Shown: positions 35,267-44,413 of the stretch, in pieces | Numbering within the stretch: position 1 is the stretch's first letter | Layout: the number at the start of each line of letters is the position of its first letter | Assembly (NCBI RefSeq): GCF_900890705.1 | Contig: NZ_CAAHFH010000002.1 | Span: 2,179,458-2,243,457 of the forward strand | Origin: Pontiella sulfatireligans | GTDB taxonomy: Bacteria; Verrucomicrobiota; Kiritimatiellia; Kiritimatiellales; Pontiellaceae | Reading direction: 5' to 3' | DNA: 64,000 nt | Translations under genes and position numbers: made by a program | Notes under the pieces: model-generated | What the model was told of the DNA's origin: nothing | Databases searched by the model: none | Seen by the model: only the letters and a program-made list of their open reading frames with translations

Positions 35267-35444
35267 CTGCAGGTGTAGCCGCGCTTCACCCGAAGGGAAA
35301 GCGTGCCGATCTGGGCTTGCGGTAAAATGCCGATTAATCATCAAGAGTTTTGCATTCTTCGGTCGGGCGGACTATGCATGCCTCTCATGCAAGGGCAGTG
35401 AATTTTCATCTGCCTAATCAACTGTTGGGTCAGGAAAAGAAACG

Positions 35445-35852
35445 ATGAAAAAATGGCTCAGAGATATTAAACCATCTGAATGGCCAATCTTCATGTCTGT
35501 TTTGGTCCTTGGGATATTGATTTCCGTAGGCAGCGTTAAAAATGATTATTCCGCAGTTGGGAGCTACATGACTGGAGCTTTAAGAATGATACTTGAGCTC
35601 ATACTTATTTATACATCACTAATTCGAAAATCCACAACAGCATTAATACTACTACTCGGACTATGGTTATCGTCCGTATTGCTTGGAGTTTATTTCTTCT
35701 TCAGCAGTAGAGCTGATTCCATAGTAAAGCAATACGGATTGGGACTGATGTCCATTGTGTATTTCGGTTTATGCTTATGGATAGTCCTCCTATATAAAAA
35801 CAGAAAAAGACTCAACCAGCCATCTGAGGTTGTCCGTAAGCCGATAAACTGA
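35445..35852 (+). CDS. Small membrane protein
   Basis: A 135-aa protein with about four hydrophobic segments (near residues 14-30, 45-60, 63-83 and 98-117) and charged ends. The family was not recognised. The coding sequence is visibly AT-richer than its neighbours, which suggests recent acquisition. No clear ribosome site stronger than AGGAAAAGAAACG precedes the ATG. It converges with the helicase gene, 30 bp apart, and follows the repeat-rich spacer. Confidence 0.6.
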   Translation: MKKWLRDIKPSEWPIFMSVLVLGILISVGSVKNDYSAVGSYMTGALRMILELILIYTSLIRKSTTALILLLGLWLSSVLLGVYFFFSSRADSIVKQYGLGLMSIVYFGLCLWIVLLYKNRKRLNQPSEVVRKPIN

Positions 35853-35882
35853 GCTTCCATATGCTCGCTCAACCTACTGGCA

Positions 35883-38576
35883 TCACGATTGCCAGCGGTC
35901 GAGGCGGCGGGTTTGGTCTTTGAAGGCGGCGGTGAAGGCGTGCGCTTTGGCGTGGACGAGTTCGGCACGGCCTTCTTCGCTGCGGGTGTAGATGAGGTCG
36001 GAGGGGCCGACGCAGCGCGCCCAGGAGCGGTAAAAGATTTCGGCCAGTTCTTTTTTCACCGCCAAGCGGGCGGGGACGGCGTGGTAGTCGTCGCGCGTGA
36101 ACCCAAGGAATGTCCCTTCGCGTATGACCAGGTAGCGCGGGCTGTCGATGGGGCCGAGCAGCTGGGCTAAACCATCGGCAAAGAGGGACGATTCATAATA
36201 GGTGCCGCCGCTGAGGCTCAGGTAATAGCTTTTGTCCGTGGCTTGGACGGTTCGAATGCGCAAGCGCCGGTAGGGCGTTTCAATCATGCCGGCCTCGCAC
36301 AGCGCCCGACAGAGCGCTTTTCCGATTTGCCGCAAAGAGCCGTCAACGGGCAAATACCGCAAGCCGATTCGCAATACGGCAAGGGTTGATCCAAGCCGGG
36401 TCAACAGCATCCAAGCGGTTCCGATTCCAACCGCCGCGAAGAGCAGGGACCATTTGTTGCGGGCAAATACGGCATTCCAGCTCAGCCAGCAGCTGATCGC
36501 ACTCATTAGCCGGAAGAGCACATGGCCAAGGGTGTTCCAAAGGTGGTAGGCGCGGAGCCGGGGCAGGACTTCTGTTTCAACCGATGGGACGACGCGCGCC
36601 TTGCTGTCGCCCGAAAGCGCCGCCTTCCAACGTTCGGAAACTTTTGCAATGTCGCGATACCTGCGCACCATCTGGCGGTTGTTGGCGAAGCAGGCGTAGG
36701 GCTTGAGTTCCGTGAGCCCGATCTCCAGCCCCGAGGCCTGCATGCGCTTGAAGCCGCTTTCAATGCTTAGGCTGTTTTGGGAGAGGCCGACGAAGGTTTC
36801 GAAGCGCTGGGTGAGGTCATGAAAATCGCCCAGCCCGCTTTCGCCCCTCACATCGAGCGCCACCAGATGCCAAATGCTGCTGACCTTTTCTGGCTTCGAC
36901 CGGTCAAGCCGAATGGCCCGTCCGCGCATTTGGTTGGTGAGCATGAAGGTGCCCACCGAGCTGGCGAGAATCAATGAGTTAACCACGGGGGCGTCCCAGC
37001 CTTCGCCGAGCAGCGCGCCGGTTCCGACCAGCGTTTTAATGTCGCCTCGGATCAGGAGCGCCGTAAAGGTGTTGGTCAACAGATTCAGCGGGCCGGACAC
37101 CTTTACATAGCCCGGCATCCGCTCGAACGGCGCACAAACCACCTTTTGTCCCTCGGCCTGCTCCATCAAGCTTTCGACCAGCGTTTCGTGCACGATGCAT
37201 AGCCGGCCCGTCAGCAACGCAATCGACTCGGCAATCGGTGATGTGCCGCACAGGCCTTGAAAGATGGGCCAGGCGCCGAGGGTGGAGGTTCCGAGCGAGC
37301 GGGCGGTGTTGAGCGCCTCGTCGCGGATAAAGTCGGTTAGCACCACCTGGCGCAATTCGTCGCCGCGCTGTTTGAGCTCCAGTTTGTGAATCGACATGCA
37401 TGCATCGACTTTTCGCTCGCTTAGCGCCAGCGAACGCTCCAGCCGGCGCGAGCGCACAATTGACAGCTCGTTTTTGCGAAGCAGCTCCAGCGAGCGGAGC
37501 CGCTTTTTCAGCTCGGCATAATAGGCCGAGGCGGCCGCGTTCTGTTCCGGCTTGTTGGAAAACAGCAGGTGTTCGAGTAGCACCTGCCACCAGGTTCTGC
37601 TGAGTTCGGGAATCTCTTTAAAGGATACATCCAGCGCCGTGTACAGCTCTGGGGCGGCTTCGCCGGTTTTATGCTTCAAGAAAACCAGCAGCGCCATCGC
37701 CGCCTGCGGGTCGCTGTAGACGCTTGAGGTGTCCAGCTCCTCGTCGAGCCATGGATGTTCCAGCATGCAGGTGCAGAACGCCTCGTCGTCCACCAGATGC
37801 TCCAGCAGCCGCTTGACCTGGTCGTCATAGGTTTTAATCCGCTCTTTTTCGGTCGGGCTGACATCGACGGCCCAAATATAGTCCTGATGCGGGCACAGCG
37901 TCTTGGCCTTGATCAGCTCGGGCACGGATATCTCTTCATCAATCGGCCCGCAGAGCTCTTCGTAGCGCTTCCATTCGGGAGCCTTGGAATCGTAGGGGGG
38001 CGTTGCCGTGAGCGCGACGATCACCAGGTCGGGAATCGCTTCGCAGATCTGGTCGAGCACCTTCCACCATTCCGCCCGCAAGTGGTGCGCTTCGTCCAGA
38101 ATGATGACCTGCACCTGATGCCGCTTAAAGGTTTCCACCACAAAGGCGGCATCCACGGTTTCCGCCTCTTCCTCGTCTTCTTCCTTGGGCTCGAGGTCCT
38201 CGTCGATGCGCGATTTTGAGTGCAGGGCCTGATAGGTGATGGACGTCAGCACCCGCGGGTCGTCGAGCCGGTTGCTGACCCAGTCGAGGCTCAGCGGATC
38301 GTCCGTTTCGCAAAAGTCGGTCAGGCGCTGCAGCCATTGGTCGCGGATGATGCGGGTTGGCGAGAGAATGACGGCGCGCTTTTGAAGCCGCCGGAACGCT
38401 TCTAGGCCCAGCACGGTTTTCCCCGCGCCCGGCGCGGCGACCACGTGCAGGCGCTGATCGCTCAGATGGTGCTCAATCGCATCCAGCACCCGTTTTTGAT
38501 ACGGCCGCCAATCGAAGCGGAATTTCAGTGCGGGGAAGGCCATCCCGTCCGGTTTAGATTTGGATCGATTAAGCAT
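35883..38576 (-). CDS. DEAH superfamily II helicase with hydrophobic C-terminal segments
   Basis: An 897-aa protein. The Walker A APGAGKT lies near residues 48-54 and DEAH at 161-164 (VIILDEAHHLRAEWW). Motif III, TATPP, follows, and in the second RecA domain there is LVGTGALLGEGWDAP and QMRGRAIRLD (motif VI). After residue ~660 two adjacent hydrophobic stretches (around HVLFRLMSAISCWLSW and WSLLFAAVGIGTAWMLL) could span a membrane, followed by a soluble C-terminal domain of ~190 residues. The layout is like restriction or antiphage helicases rather than housekeeping ones, but no nuclease domain is evident. Confidence 0.8.
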   Translation of the reverse strand: MLNRSKSKPDGMAFPALKFRFDWRPYQKRVLDAIEHHLSDQRLHVVAAPGAGKTVLGLEAFRRLQKRAVILSPTRIIRDQWLQRLTDFCETDDPLSLDWVSNRLDDPRVLTSITYQALHSKSRIDEDLEPKEEDEEEAETVDAAFVVETFKRHQVQVIILDEAHHLRAEWWKVLDQICEAIPDLVIVALTATPPYDSKAPEWKRYEELCGPIDEEISVPELIKAKTLCPHQDYIWAVDVSPTEKERIKTYDDQVKRLLEHLVDDEAFCTCMLEHPWLDEELDTSSVYSDPQAAMALLVFLKHKTGEAAPELYTALDVSFKEIPELSRTWWQVLLEHLLFSNKPEQNAAASAYYAELKKRLRSLELLRKNELSIVRSRRLERSLALSERKVDACMSIHKLELKQRGDELRQVVLTDFIRDEALNTARSLGTSTLGAWPIFQGLCGTSPIAESIALLTGRLCIVHETLVESLMEQAEGQKVVCAPFERMPGYVKVSGPLNLLTNTFTALLIRGDIKTLVGTGALLGEGWDAPVVNSLILASSVGTFMLTNQMRGRAIRLDRSKPEKVSSIWHLVALDVRGESGLGDFHDLTQRFETFVGLSQNSLSIESGFKRMQASGLEIGLTELKPYACFANNRQMVRRYRDIAKVSERWKAALSGDSKARVVPSVETEVLPRLRAYHLWNTLGHVLFRLMSAISCWLSWNAVFARNKWSLLFAAVGIGTAWMLLTRLGSTLAVLRIGLRYLPVDGSLRQIGKALCRALCEAGMIETPYRRLRIRTVQATDKSYYLSLSGGTYYESSLFADGLAQLLGPIDSPRYLVIREGTFLGFTRDDYHAVPARLAVKKELAEIFYRSWARCVGPSDLIYTRSEEGRAELVHAKAHAFTAAFKDQTRRLDRWQS

Positions 38577-38937
38577 AGAAATGAACTATACGGATTGAAT
38601 TCAAAAACAGCCAGAACGGGTTTCGGTGGCCAGTAAATTATAGATTCAGCGGATAGATGTTAGGAGGATAGCCACGAAGAGGCGCAAGATGCACAAAGAC
38701 CAGATTCTTTATGGATGCGGCAGCTAAATATCGGGATTGTTTGCCACAAGAGAGCGCAAAGGTCCCAAGAGGGAGCCGTTTTTGCGATCTTGGTGTTGAA
38801 AATATTAGGTGTAATCATGTTCCGGCGGGCAGGGGACCGATAGAATGTTTGTTTTGTCCACAAATTGATTTACATGACGTTATGTGTGCGTTAACAAAGT
38901 GCATTGAGCCGATTTTAATAAAAGGAGACAAGACGAG
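38577..38937. other. Spacer between helicase and Gfo/Idh/MocA genes
   Basis: A 361-bp divergent spacer. It contains two loosely matching segments with CCACGAAGAGGCGCAAGATG and CCACAAGAGAGCGCAAAGG (38671-38697 and 38744-38769), again of the CACGAAG word family. A TTTTAATAAAAGGA leader at 38913-38926 is also found before the second Gfo gene. Nothing else was recognised. Confidence 0.5.
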
Positions 38938-40287
38938 ATGAACATTTCACGAAGAAGCACCCTGTTTGTCGCCAGTGCAACTACGGCATGCTCATTGATT
39001 CCCGGCAAGGTGCTGGGCGCCAACGGAAAAGTGAACGTGGCCTGGATTGGCGTCGGGGGCCGGGGCAACCGGATCATCACCAACTTTGAAAAATCGGGCA
39101 TTGCCAACTTTATCGCGTTTTGCGACGTCCAGCAGGACACCAAATATCTCCAGGAAGCGCAGACCCGTTTCCCGAATGCCAAAATCTTCCAGGACTGGCG
39201 GGTCATGTTGGATCAGATCGGCAACGAGATTGACGCCGTTGTGGTGCTGACGCCGGACCACAACCATTTTCCGATCACCATCTCGGCCATGGCGATGGGC
39301 AAGCATGTGTATACCGAAAAGCCGCTGGCGCGCACGTTCCAGGAAATTGAGCTGCTGATGGCGGCGGAACAAAAATATAAAGTGGTGACCCAGATGGGCA
39401 ACCAAGGGCACACCTCCGATAACTTTAACCAGTTTAAGGCATGGCAGGAAGCGGGCATTATTAAGGACGTCACGCACGTGGACGCGTATATGAACAAGTG
39501 GCGTCGCTGGCATCCTTGGGGCGATGTGCCGGGCTATCCGACGGGCGAACCGATGCGGGCCCATCTGGACTGGGACATCTGGAAGGGCGTAACCCCGCTT
39601 GATGTTGAATACAGCGACAAGCTCCATCCCGGCAACTGGCGCGGCTGGCATCAGTACGGCACCGGCTGCTTCGGCGACTGGGGTGCGCATATTCTCGATA
39701 CGATTCACGAGTTTCTGGAGCTGGGCCTGCCTTCCACGATCACTGCAAAAAAACGGGAGCTGCCGAACCCATATGTGTTCCCGCTGGCCTCCACCATCAA
39801 TTTTGGTTTCCCGGAGCGCAACGGGATGCCGGCGATGGATATCGACTGGTATGACGGCGCGGAAAATCTTCCGCCGCTTCCGCCTGAGTTTGCAGGCAAA
39901 ACGCTGAACAAGGATAAGCCCGGAAAGTTTATTTACAGCAAGGACTATGTCTTTCAGGGAGACAGCCATGGATCGCTTTTGCAGATTCTTCCCTATGAAA
40001 AAATGCGTGAACTGCTGGTGGCCGGCAAGCTTCCGAAAAACTTTGGGAAGAATCCGGATCATTATGAAAGCTTCCTGCGGGCCTGCCGTGGTGAAAACAC
40101 CACCAACTCCAGATTCTCCGTTTCCGGACCTCTTTCGCAAATGCTGGCGCTCGGCTGCATGGCGCAGCGTTTGGGCGGCTCGCTCGAGTTTGACCGCGAA
40201 ACCAAGCAGATCACTAATAACAAACTGGCCAACAGCCTGCTCAAGGACAACATCCGCAAGGGGTGGGAGCAGTATTACAAGCTGTAG
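38938..40287 (+). CDS. Tat-exported Gfo/Idh/MocA oxidoreductase
   Basis: A 449-aa NAD(P)-dependent oxidoreductase. The N-terminus is a Tat signal, SRRSTLFVASATTACSLIP. The dinucleotide fold follows with GVGGRGNRI, and the family motif YTEKPLARTFQE contains the catalytic Lys. The C-terminal substrate domain ends GWEQYYKL. Family members act on sugars and sugar derivatives; secreted forms are frequent in Planctomycetes and Lentisphaerae polysaccharide loci. A strong AAAGGAG site lies upstream. It is a paralogue of the gene at 44414, and even the untranslated leader (TTTTAATAAAAGGA) is shared. Confidence 0.9.
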   Translation: MNISRRSTLFVASATTACSLIPGKVLGANGKVNVAWIGVGGRGNRIITNFEKSGIANFIAFCDVQQDTKYLQEAQTRFPNAKIFQDWRVMLDQIGNEIDAVVVLTPDHNHFPITISAMAMGKHVYTEKPLARTFQEIELLMAAEQKYKVVTQMGNQGHTSDNFNQFKAWQEAGIIKDVTHVDAYMNKWRRWHPWGDVPGYPTGEPMRAHLDWDIWKGVTPLDVEYSDKLHPGNWRGWHQYGTGCFGDWGAHILDTIHEFLELGLPSTITAKKRELPNPYVFPLASTINFGFPERNGMPAMDIDWYDGAENLPPLPPEFAGKTLNKDKPGKFIYSKDYVFQGDSHGSLLQILPYEKMRELLVAGKLPKNFGKNPDHYESFLRACRGENTTNSRFSVSGPLSQMLALGCMAQRLGGSLEFDRETKQITNNKLANSLLKDNIRKGWEQYYKL

Positions 40288-40471
40288 GGGAACGTGCAGA
40301 ACTGTTCCGGTTCATCGTTAATGGTTATTCGTTATTGGGATAAAGCAAGCGCACCAACTGAGATCGGGTTCTGTCAGCTGAACTCGGTGGGGCCGGCGTG
40401 GCTTTTCGTGGGCGGGGGAACATTTCGGCACAAGATGCTGGCCTAAATACGACCTAATCCTTACTTGACGG

Positions 40472-40491
40472 AGTTCACTTATATGTTAACT
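40472..40491 (+). promoter_or_regulatory. Candidate toxin-antitoxin operator
   Basis: AGTTCACTTATATGTTAACT is a near-palindrome (16 of 20 positions) just after a TTGACG -35-like box (40465-40470) and 12 bp before the toxin start. Position and form suit autoregulation by the downstream XRE antitoxin. Confidence 0.4.
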
Positions 40492-40502
40492 TCGATGCCG
40501 TG

Positions 40503-40844
40503 ATGAAAATCATATTTTACAGGACAGGTTCGGGAAAATGACCGGTACAGGAGCATTTAGATCGGCTGTCTGACAAACAGGTAACGAAAATTGCCTGGGT
40601 CTTGAAGCTGGTTCGGGAAATAAATCCCGTACCTACGAACTACTTCAAGAAACTCGTCAATACGGACGATATCTGGGAAGTGAGAGTAGATGTAGGCAGC
40701 GATACATTTCGCCTACTGGGTTTTATGCAAGGCCGCGAACTGGTGATCTTGACCAACTCGTTCCAGAAGAAAACCCAAAAGACGCCGCCCCGGGAAATCA
40801 AGTTGGCAGAACGCCGGAAAAAGGATTATTTGAGCAGGAGCTGA
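40503..40844 (+). pseudogene. HigB/Gp49-type toxin gene interrupted by in-frame TGA
   Basis: Read through one TGA at 40539, the frame gives a 113-codon protein of the RelE/HigB (phage Gp49-like) family. It begins MKIIFYRTGSGK, then PVQEHLDRLSDKQ, YFKKLVNTDDIWEVRV, FRLLGFMQGRELVIL and ends with FQKKTQKTPPREIKLAERRK. Relatives usually have Cys at the TGA position (GKCPV as I recall it), so a single base change from TGC or TGT explains it. After the TGA the frame is open to the end, so damage is recent or the codon is suppressed. The downstream antitoxin gene is intact. Confidence 0.75.
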
Positions 40845-40847
40845 ACC

Positions 40848-41123
40848 ATGGACGATCTAGATAAATATATTGAGAAGCGTAAAAAGGATAAGCCCAAGTT
40901 TGCCAAGGACTTCGACAAAGGTTACGAGCAGTTCAAAATTGGCGCCTTGCTGAAGCAGGCCCGTCTGGATGCAGGCCTCACTCAGGAACAGGTGGCCGAA
41001 AAACTTTGCACGAAAAAATCCGCGATCTCCCGCATAGAGAACCATGCGGAAGACATCCGGCTATCCACGCTTGAAAACTTTGCTGAAGCCGTCGGAAAAA
41101 ACCTGCGCCTGGAAGTTGCATAA
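40848..41123 (+). CDS. XRE-family antitoxin (HigA-like)
   Basis: A 91-aa protein. A charged N-terminal helix that probably wraps the toxin is followed by a helix-turn-helix of the Cro/XRE type, LKQARLDAGLTQEQVAEKLC then KKSAISRIE. It starts 3 bp after the toxin stop. It should neutralise the toxin and repress the operon. With the toxin gene interrupted, it may be an orphan repressor. Confidence 0.88.
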   Translation: MDDLDKYIEKRKKDKPKFAKDFDKGYEQFKIGALLKQARLDAGLTQEQVAEKLCTKKSAISRIENHAEDIRLSTLENFAEAVGKNLRLEVA

Positions 41124-41258
41124 GGAAAATACGAGCACCTTGCTTCATACTCCTCTCTCTATCATAGCCGGGATCTAAAGATTAATAGCTCCGCCACACC
41201 TTTAAAAAGCAATTATGTTCAACGAAAGCCCAGCCTCTCGGGTTTTCGTACCACCGCT

Positions 41259-43496
41259 TTGCGGACATTGTTGCGGCGCATCGGATTCAGCAATAGGTTG
41301 GCCGTGTGGGTCGTGCTGGCGGTGGCCGGCATGGCTGGGGCTGACCCGCTGGGCACGGTTTACAGCATCCGCAGCCTTGCGCCGGAAGAAGCGGAACAGG
41401 CGCTTCCGGTGCTGCTGGAGGGGCAGGTGCTGCAGGTGACGCCGCCGAAAAACGGATTTTTCCTGCACGACGGAAACAAGGGCATTTATGTCCGCAGTCC
41501 GGTGTCCAAGCCAAAGCACGCCCAGCTGCATTCCGGCGAAATGGTGCGGGTGCGCGGCAAGACTTCTCCGGGCTGGTTTTCGCCGGCGGTTGTGGCGGAA
41601 GAAGTGGAGGTCCTGGGCCGGCAGCCGCTGCCGGAAACCCGGCCGTTCAATGCGCACGAAATGTATTCCGCCACCATCGATTGCGACTGGGTCTCGGTCC
41701 GCGGGCGGCTGATCTCGGTAAAGACGTTTGCCTCCGGCCCGAAAAACAGCAACAGCATTATGCTGGAGTTGGAGTTCAACGATTCCGTTCTGGATGTGCA
41801 GGCGCCCTATTCGAAAGCCTCGGCGGAAAAGCTGGCCGGCTTAATCTTTCAGCGGGTCAGGTTCGATGCCGTTGCCGGAACCCGCTACAACAACGAGCGC
41901 CAGATTATCGGCCGCATATTTTATGTGAATTCCGCCGACGATTTTGAAGTGATTGACGACTACGAACCGCCCGGCGGCGTTAAATCGCGGCCGATTAACG
42001 AGTTGATGCGGGACGGCGTGAACCACCGGCTTCCTGTTGGAACGTACGGCGTTGTTACCCGCGCCGTTGGCCGGGATCTTTTTCTGCGGGGGGAAAAGGC
42101 CTGTCTGAAAGCCACGTTGCCGGCGGCTTCCGAGGTGCAGGTCGGCGACTTTGTTGCGCTGGAAGGTTTTGCCCGGCCCCGACCAATCAGCCCGGCCTTT
42201 CTCGCGCGGTCGGTCAACGTGCTGGAGCACAAGGCTCCGCCGGCGCCGGTAACGCTGGAGCTGAACGAGGCGTTGAAGGCCCAGTGGCAGCTCAAGCCGG
42301 ACAGCAGCCTCGATCAGGAGCTGGTCAGCATTGATGTCCAGTTGGTGGATGTGGGGAAAACATTTGGAGTGTCGTCCGGGCAAGACGAAAGTCCGAAGGA
42401 GCGCATCCTGCTTTGCCGGCAGGGCAGCTCCCTGCTCGAGGCAAAGCTCCCGGCCGATGCCGTGCTCGACGAACGGCTGGCTCCGGGTGCCATCTTGCGG
42501 CTAACCGGAATCTGCAACCTGATCCGGAGCGAGGAGATGCGCTGGCGACTCTATATCGATGGGTTCTGGATCCAGCTCCGCGATGCAAACGATGTGATGA
42601 TTCTGGCGCCGGCCCCGTGGTGGACCGCCACGCGGCTGCTTTGGCTGCTGGGCATCGGGCTGGGCGTGCTGGCCCTTTCCTTGATTTGGGTGGCCGCGCT
42701 GCGCAAGACGGTTGATAAACAGACGGGCATTATTGGCAAGCAGATTGAACGCGAAACCATTCTGGATGAACGCCAGCGCATCGCTCGCGAGCTGCACGAC
42801 AATCTGGAGCAGGGGCTGGCGGGCATGGCCATCCAGCTGCGCGGCGCGCTCCGGCTGCTGGAGCTTAATATGGAAAAGCGGCTGGAATCGATCCGCTCTT
42901 CGGTCCGGCTGCTGAAAGAAAACAAGGCTTCCGAGCTGGAGCAGCATCTGGAAAAAGCGGGGAGCGAAGTGGTGAAAGACGCCGCGCGAAACCGGAAGGC
43001 GATCGATGTGGTTCGGAGCATGTTGGCGTATTGCAGCGAGGAGTCGCGCTCGTCCATTCTCGATCTGCGCGGGGGCGTGCTGGAGCGCATGGATCTTTCC
43101 GCGGCGCTGCAGGAAACATTGGAGCCTCTGGCTCGGGAATGCGGCGCCCGGCTGGATTTTTTGGTGAAAGGCGAGCCCCGCCGTTTGAAGCAGGTGGCCG
43201 AGCGGAACCTGCTGCTGATTGCCAAGGAGGCGGCCTCGAACGCGGCGCGCCATGCCAAGCCCGGGCGGATCGGCGTTGAGCTGGCCTATTCCGGAAGCGG
43301 CCTTGCGTTGCGCATCGAGGACGATGGATGCGGCTTCAGCGTGGATGGCGTTCCCAAGGTAGGCCGGTTCGGCTTGCAGGGCATGCATGAGCGGATCAAT
43401 CATTTAGAGGGCACGATTCAGGTTAAGAGCAGGTTGGGCGAGGGGACCTCCATCCAGGTGGAAATTGCCTCAGTCCAAAAATGGGAGATGGAATAG
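41259..43496 (+). CDS. NarL-type sensor histidine kinase with OB-fold-like periplasmic repeats
   Basis: A 745-aa membrane kinase. The start is uncertain: no ATG is available in frame, and a TTG at 41259 (or a later GTG) precedes the signal peptide. Residues ~30-445 are periplasmic and contain about four OB-fold-like units, such as LLEGQVLQVTPPKNGFFLHD then IYVR, and a later FLRGEKACLKATLP. One membrane helix spans ~456-480. The HisKA_3 motif DERQRIARELHDN has phospho-acceptor H513, and the HATPase domain near the C-terminus has KEAASNAARHAKP and EDDGCGFSVDG. The response regulator starts 2 bp after its stop. Confidence 0.88.
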   Translation: MRTLLRRIGFSNRLAVWVVLAVAGMAGADPLGTVYSIRSLAPEEAEQALPVLLEGQVLQVTPPKNGFFLHDGNKGIYVRSPVSKPKHAQLHSGEMVRVRGKTSPGWFSPAVVAEEVEVLGRQPLPETRPFNAHEMYSATIDCDWVSVRGRLISVKTFASGPKNSNSIMLELEFNDSVLDVQAPYSKASAEKLAGLIFQRVRFDAVAGTRYNNERQIIGRIFYVNSADDFEVIDDYEPPGGVKSRPINELMRDGVNHRLPVGTYGVVTRAVGRDLFLRGEKACLKATLPAASEVQVGDFVALEGFARPRPISPAFLARSVNVLEHKAPPAPVTLELNEALKAQWQLKPDSSLDQELVSIDVQLVDVGKTFGVSSGQDESPKERILLCRQGSSLLEAKLPADAVLDERLAPGAILRLTGICNLIRSEEMRWRLYIDGFWIQLRDANDVMILAPAPWWTATRLLWLLGIGLGVLALSLIWVAALRKTVDKQTGIIGKQIERETILDERQRIARELHDNLEQGLAGMAIQLRGALRLLELNMEKRLESIRSSVRLLKENKASELEQHLEKAGSEVVKDAARNRKAIDVVRSMLAYCSEESRSSILDLRGGVLERMDLSAALQETLEPLARECGARLDFLVKGEPRRLKQVAERNLLLIAKEAASNAARHAKPGRIGVELAYSGSGLALRIEDDGCGFSVDGVPKVGRFGLQGMHERINHLEGTIQVKSRLGEGTSIQVEIASVQKWEME

Positions 43497-43498
43497 CC

Positions 43499-44128
43499 AT
43501 GGCGGAAATTAGAGTATTGGTGGTGGACGACAACGCGTTGCTGCGGCTGGGGCTGACGGAAACTATTACGATCGAACCCGGTCTGGAGCCGGTGGGCGCG
43601 GCGGCCAACGCGACGGAGGCGCTGGAGCTGGTTCGCGAGCTGCGCCCGGACGTGGTCACCATGGATTATCAGATGCCCGGCGAGTCCGGCGTGGAATGCA
43701 CCCGGAAAATCATGGAAGAGTTTCCCGACACCAAGGTGGTGCTGCTTTCGGTCTTTGATTCGGAAGAAGATATTTGGCAGGCCGTCCAGGCCGGCGTAAA
43801 GGGCTATCTCACGAAAAAGGCCGGCGAAGTGGAGGATGTGCTGGAGGCCATCCACGAAATCGCCGCCGGCGGCACCTACTTTCCTGCCGGCATTGCCCAG
43901 AAGTTGGAGCGGCGCAGCGGGCAGGACAGCCTGACGCCCCGCGAGATGGAGGTCTTGACGCTGCTGGCCGAAGGGTGCAGCAACAAGCAGATCGTTGACC
44001 GGCTCGGCATTTCTTTAGCAACGGTAAAGCTCCACATTCTCAACTTGCGCGAAAAGCTCGATGCGGCGGATCGCACCCAGGCCGTGGTTCACGCCTTCAA
44101 ACGCGGTATTATTCATCTTGATGGATAG
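43499..44128 (+). CDS. NarL/LuxR-type response regulator
   Basis: A 209-aa regulator. The receiver domain has the acidic pair in VVDDN and phospho-acceptor D56 (VVTMDYQMPGESG). The LuxR helix-turn-helix spans ~145-205, with LTPREMEVLTLLAEGCSNKQ. I start at MAEIRVLVVDD; a few upstream in-frame residues lie in the end of the kinase gene. It is the partner of the kinase immediately before it and probably controls the adjacent sulfatase and glycosidase genes, by analogy with its duplicate at 60786. Confidence 0.93.
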   Translation: MAEIRVLVVDDNALLRLGLTETITIEPGLEPVGAAANATEALELVRELRPDVVTMDYQMPGESGVECTRKIMEEFPDTKVVLLSVFDSEEDIWQAVQAGVKGYLTKKAGEVEDVLEAIHEIAAGGTYFPAGIAQKLERRSGQDSLTPREMEVLTLLAEGCSNKQIVDRLGISLATVKLHILNLREKLDAADRTQAVVHAFKRGIIHLDG

Positions 44129-44159
44129 AGCGGATCACGAGATGCCGCATTGACCGTTC

Positions 44160-44204
44160 GTGGAGGGACGCCGTCCTCGGCGTCCGCGGACAGCGAGGAC
44201 GGCG
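44160..44204. repeat. Strong hairpin repeat
   Basis: CGCCGTCCTCG (44169-44179) and CGAGGACGGCG (44194-44204) form a perfect 11-bp stem. The loop itself contains the palindrome GTCCGCGGAC. It lies after the response regulator gene and could act in termination, though no T-run follows. A related sequence is at 14867-14900. Confidence 0.65.
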
Positions 44205-44413
44205 TGCGCTAGAAAATCTCTTCTATCCGACTTTTTTCAGGGTGCCCTCTCATTTGTGGCTACCCGCTCTTCAGCCTATCTTTTGGTCAGGTTCGTTTTC
44301 TCGTTTCCTTTGCTATAACTCACTGCATCAACGGTCTCGAATAATATTTCGGGCAGTAGGCGATGCAACTCAGAGGGAATGCGATTCCCCGTTTTAATAA
44401 AGGAAGCTGCTAC

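Larger units (their letters stand above)
34615..35444. other. Repeat-rich spacer upstream of nifE
   Basis: An 830-bp region without a credible gene. It holds the nifE promoter and enhancer motifs (34646-34887), two copies of a ~120-bp repeat with inverted arms (34926-35045 and 35149-35266), a perfect stem-loop GCCGTGTG-CCC-CACACGGC (35074-35092), and about 175 bp before the next gene in which nothing was recognised. Confidence 0.7.

Noticed and set aside
35039..35344. Open frames across the repeat-rich spacer
   Set aside because: They read through the inverted-repeat copies on both strands, lack ribosome sites and encode low-complexity Arg/Pro-rich sequence.
40539..40541. TGA as a programmed selenocysteine codon
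   Set aside because: No convincing SECIS-type hairpin was seen just downstream and the family is not known for selenocysteine; a nonsense mutation is the simpler reading, though readthrough stays open.
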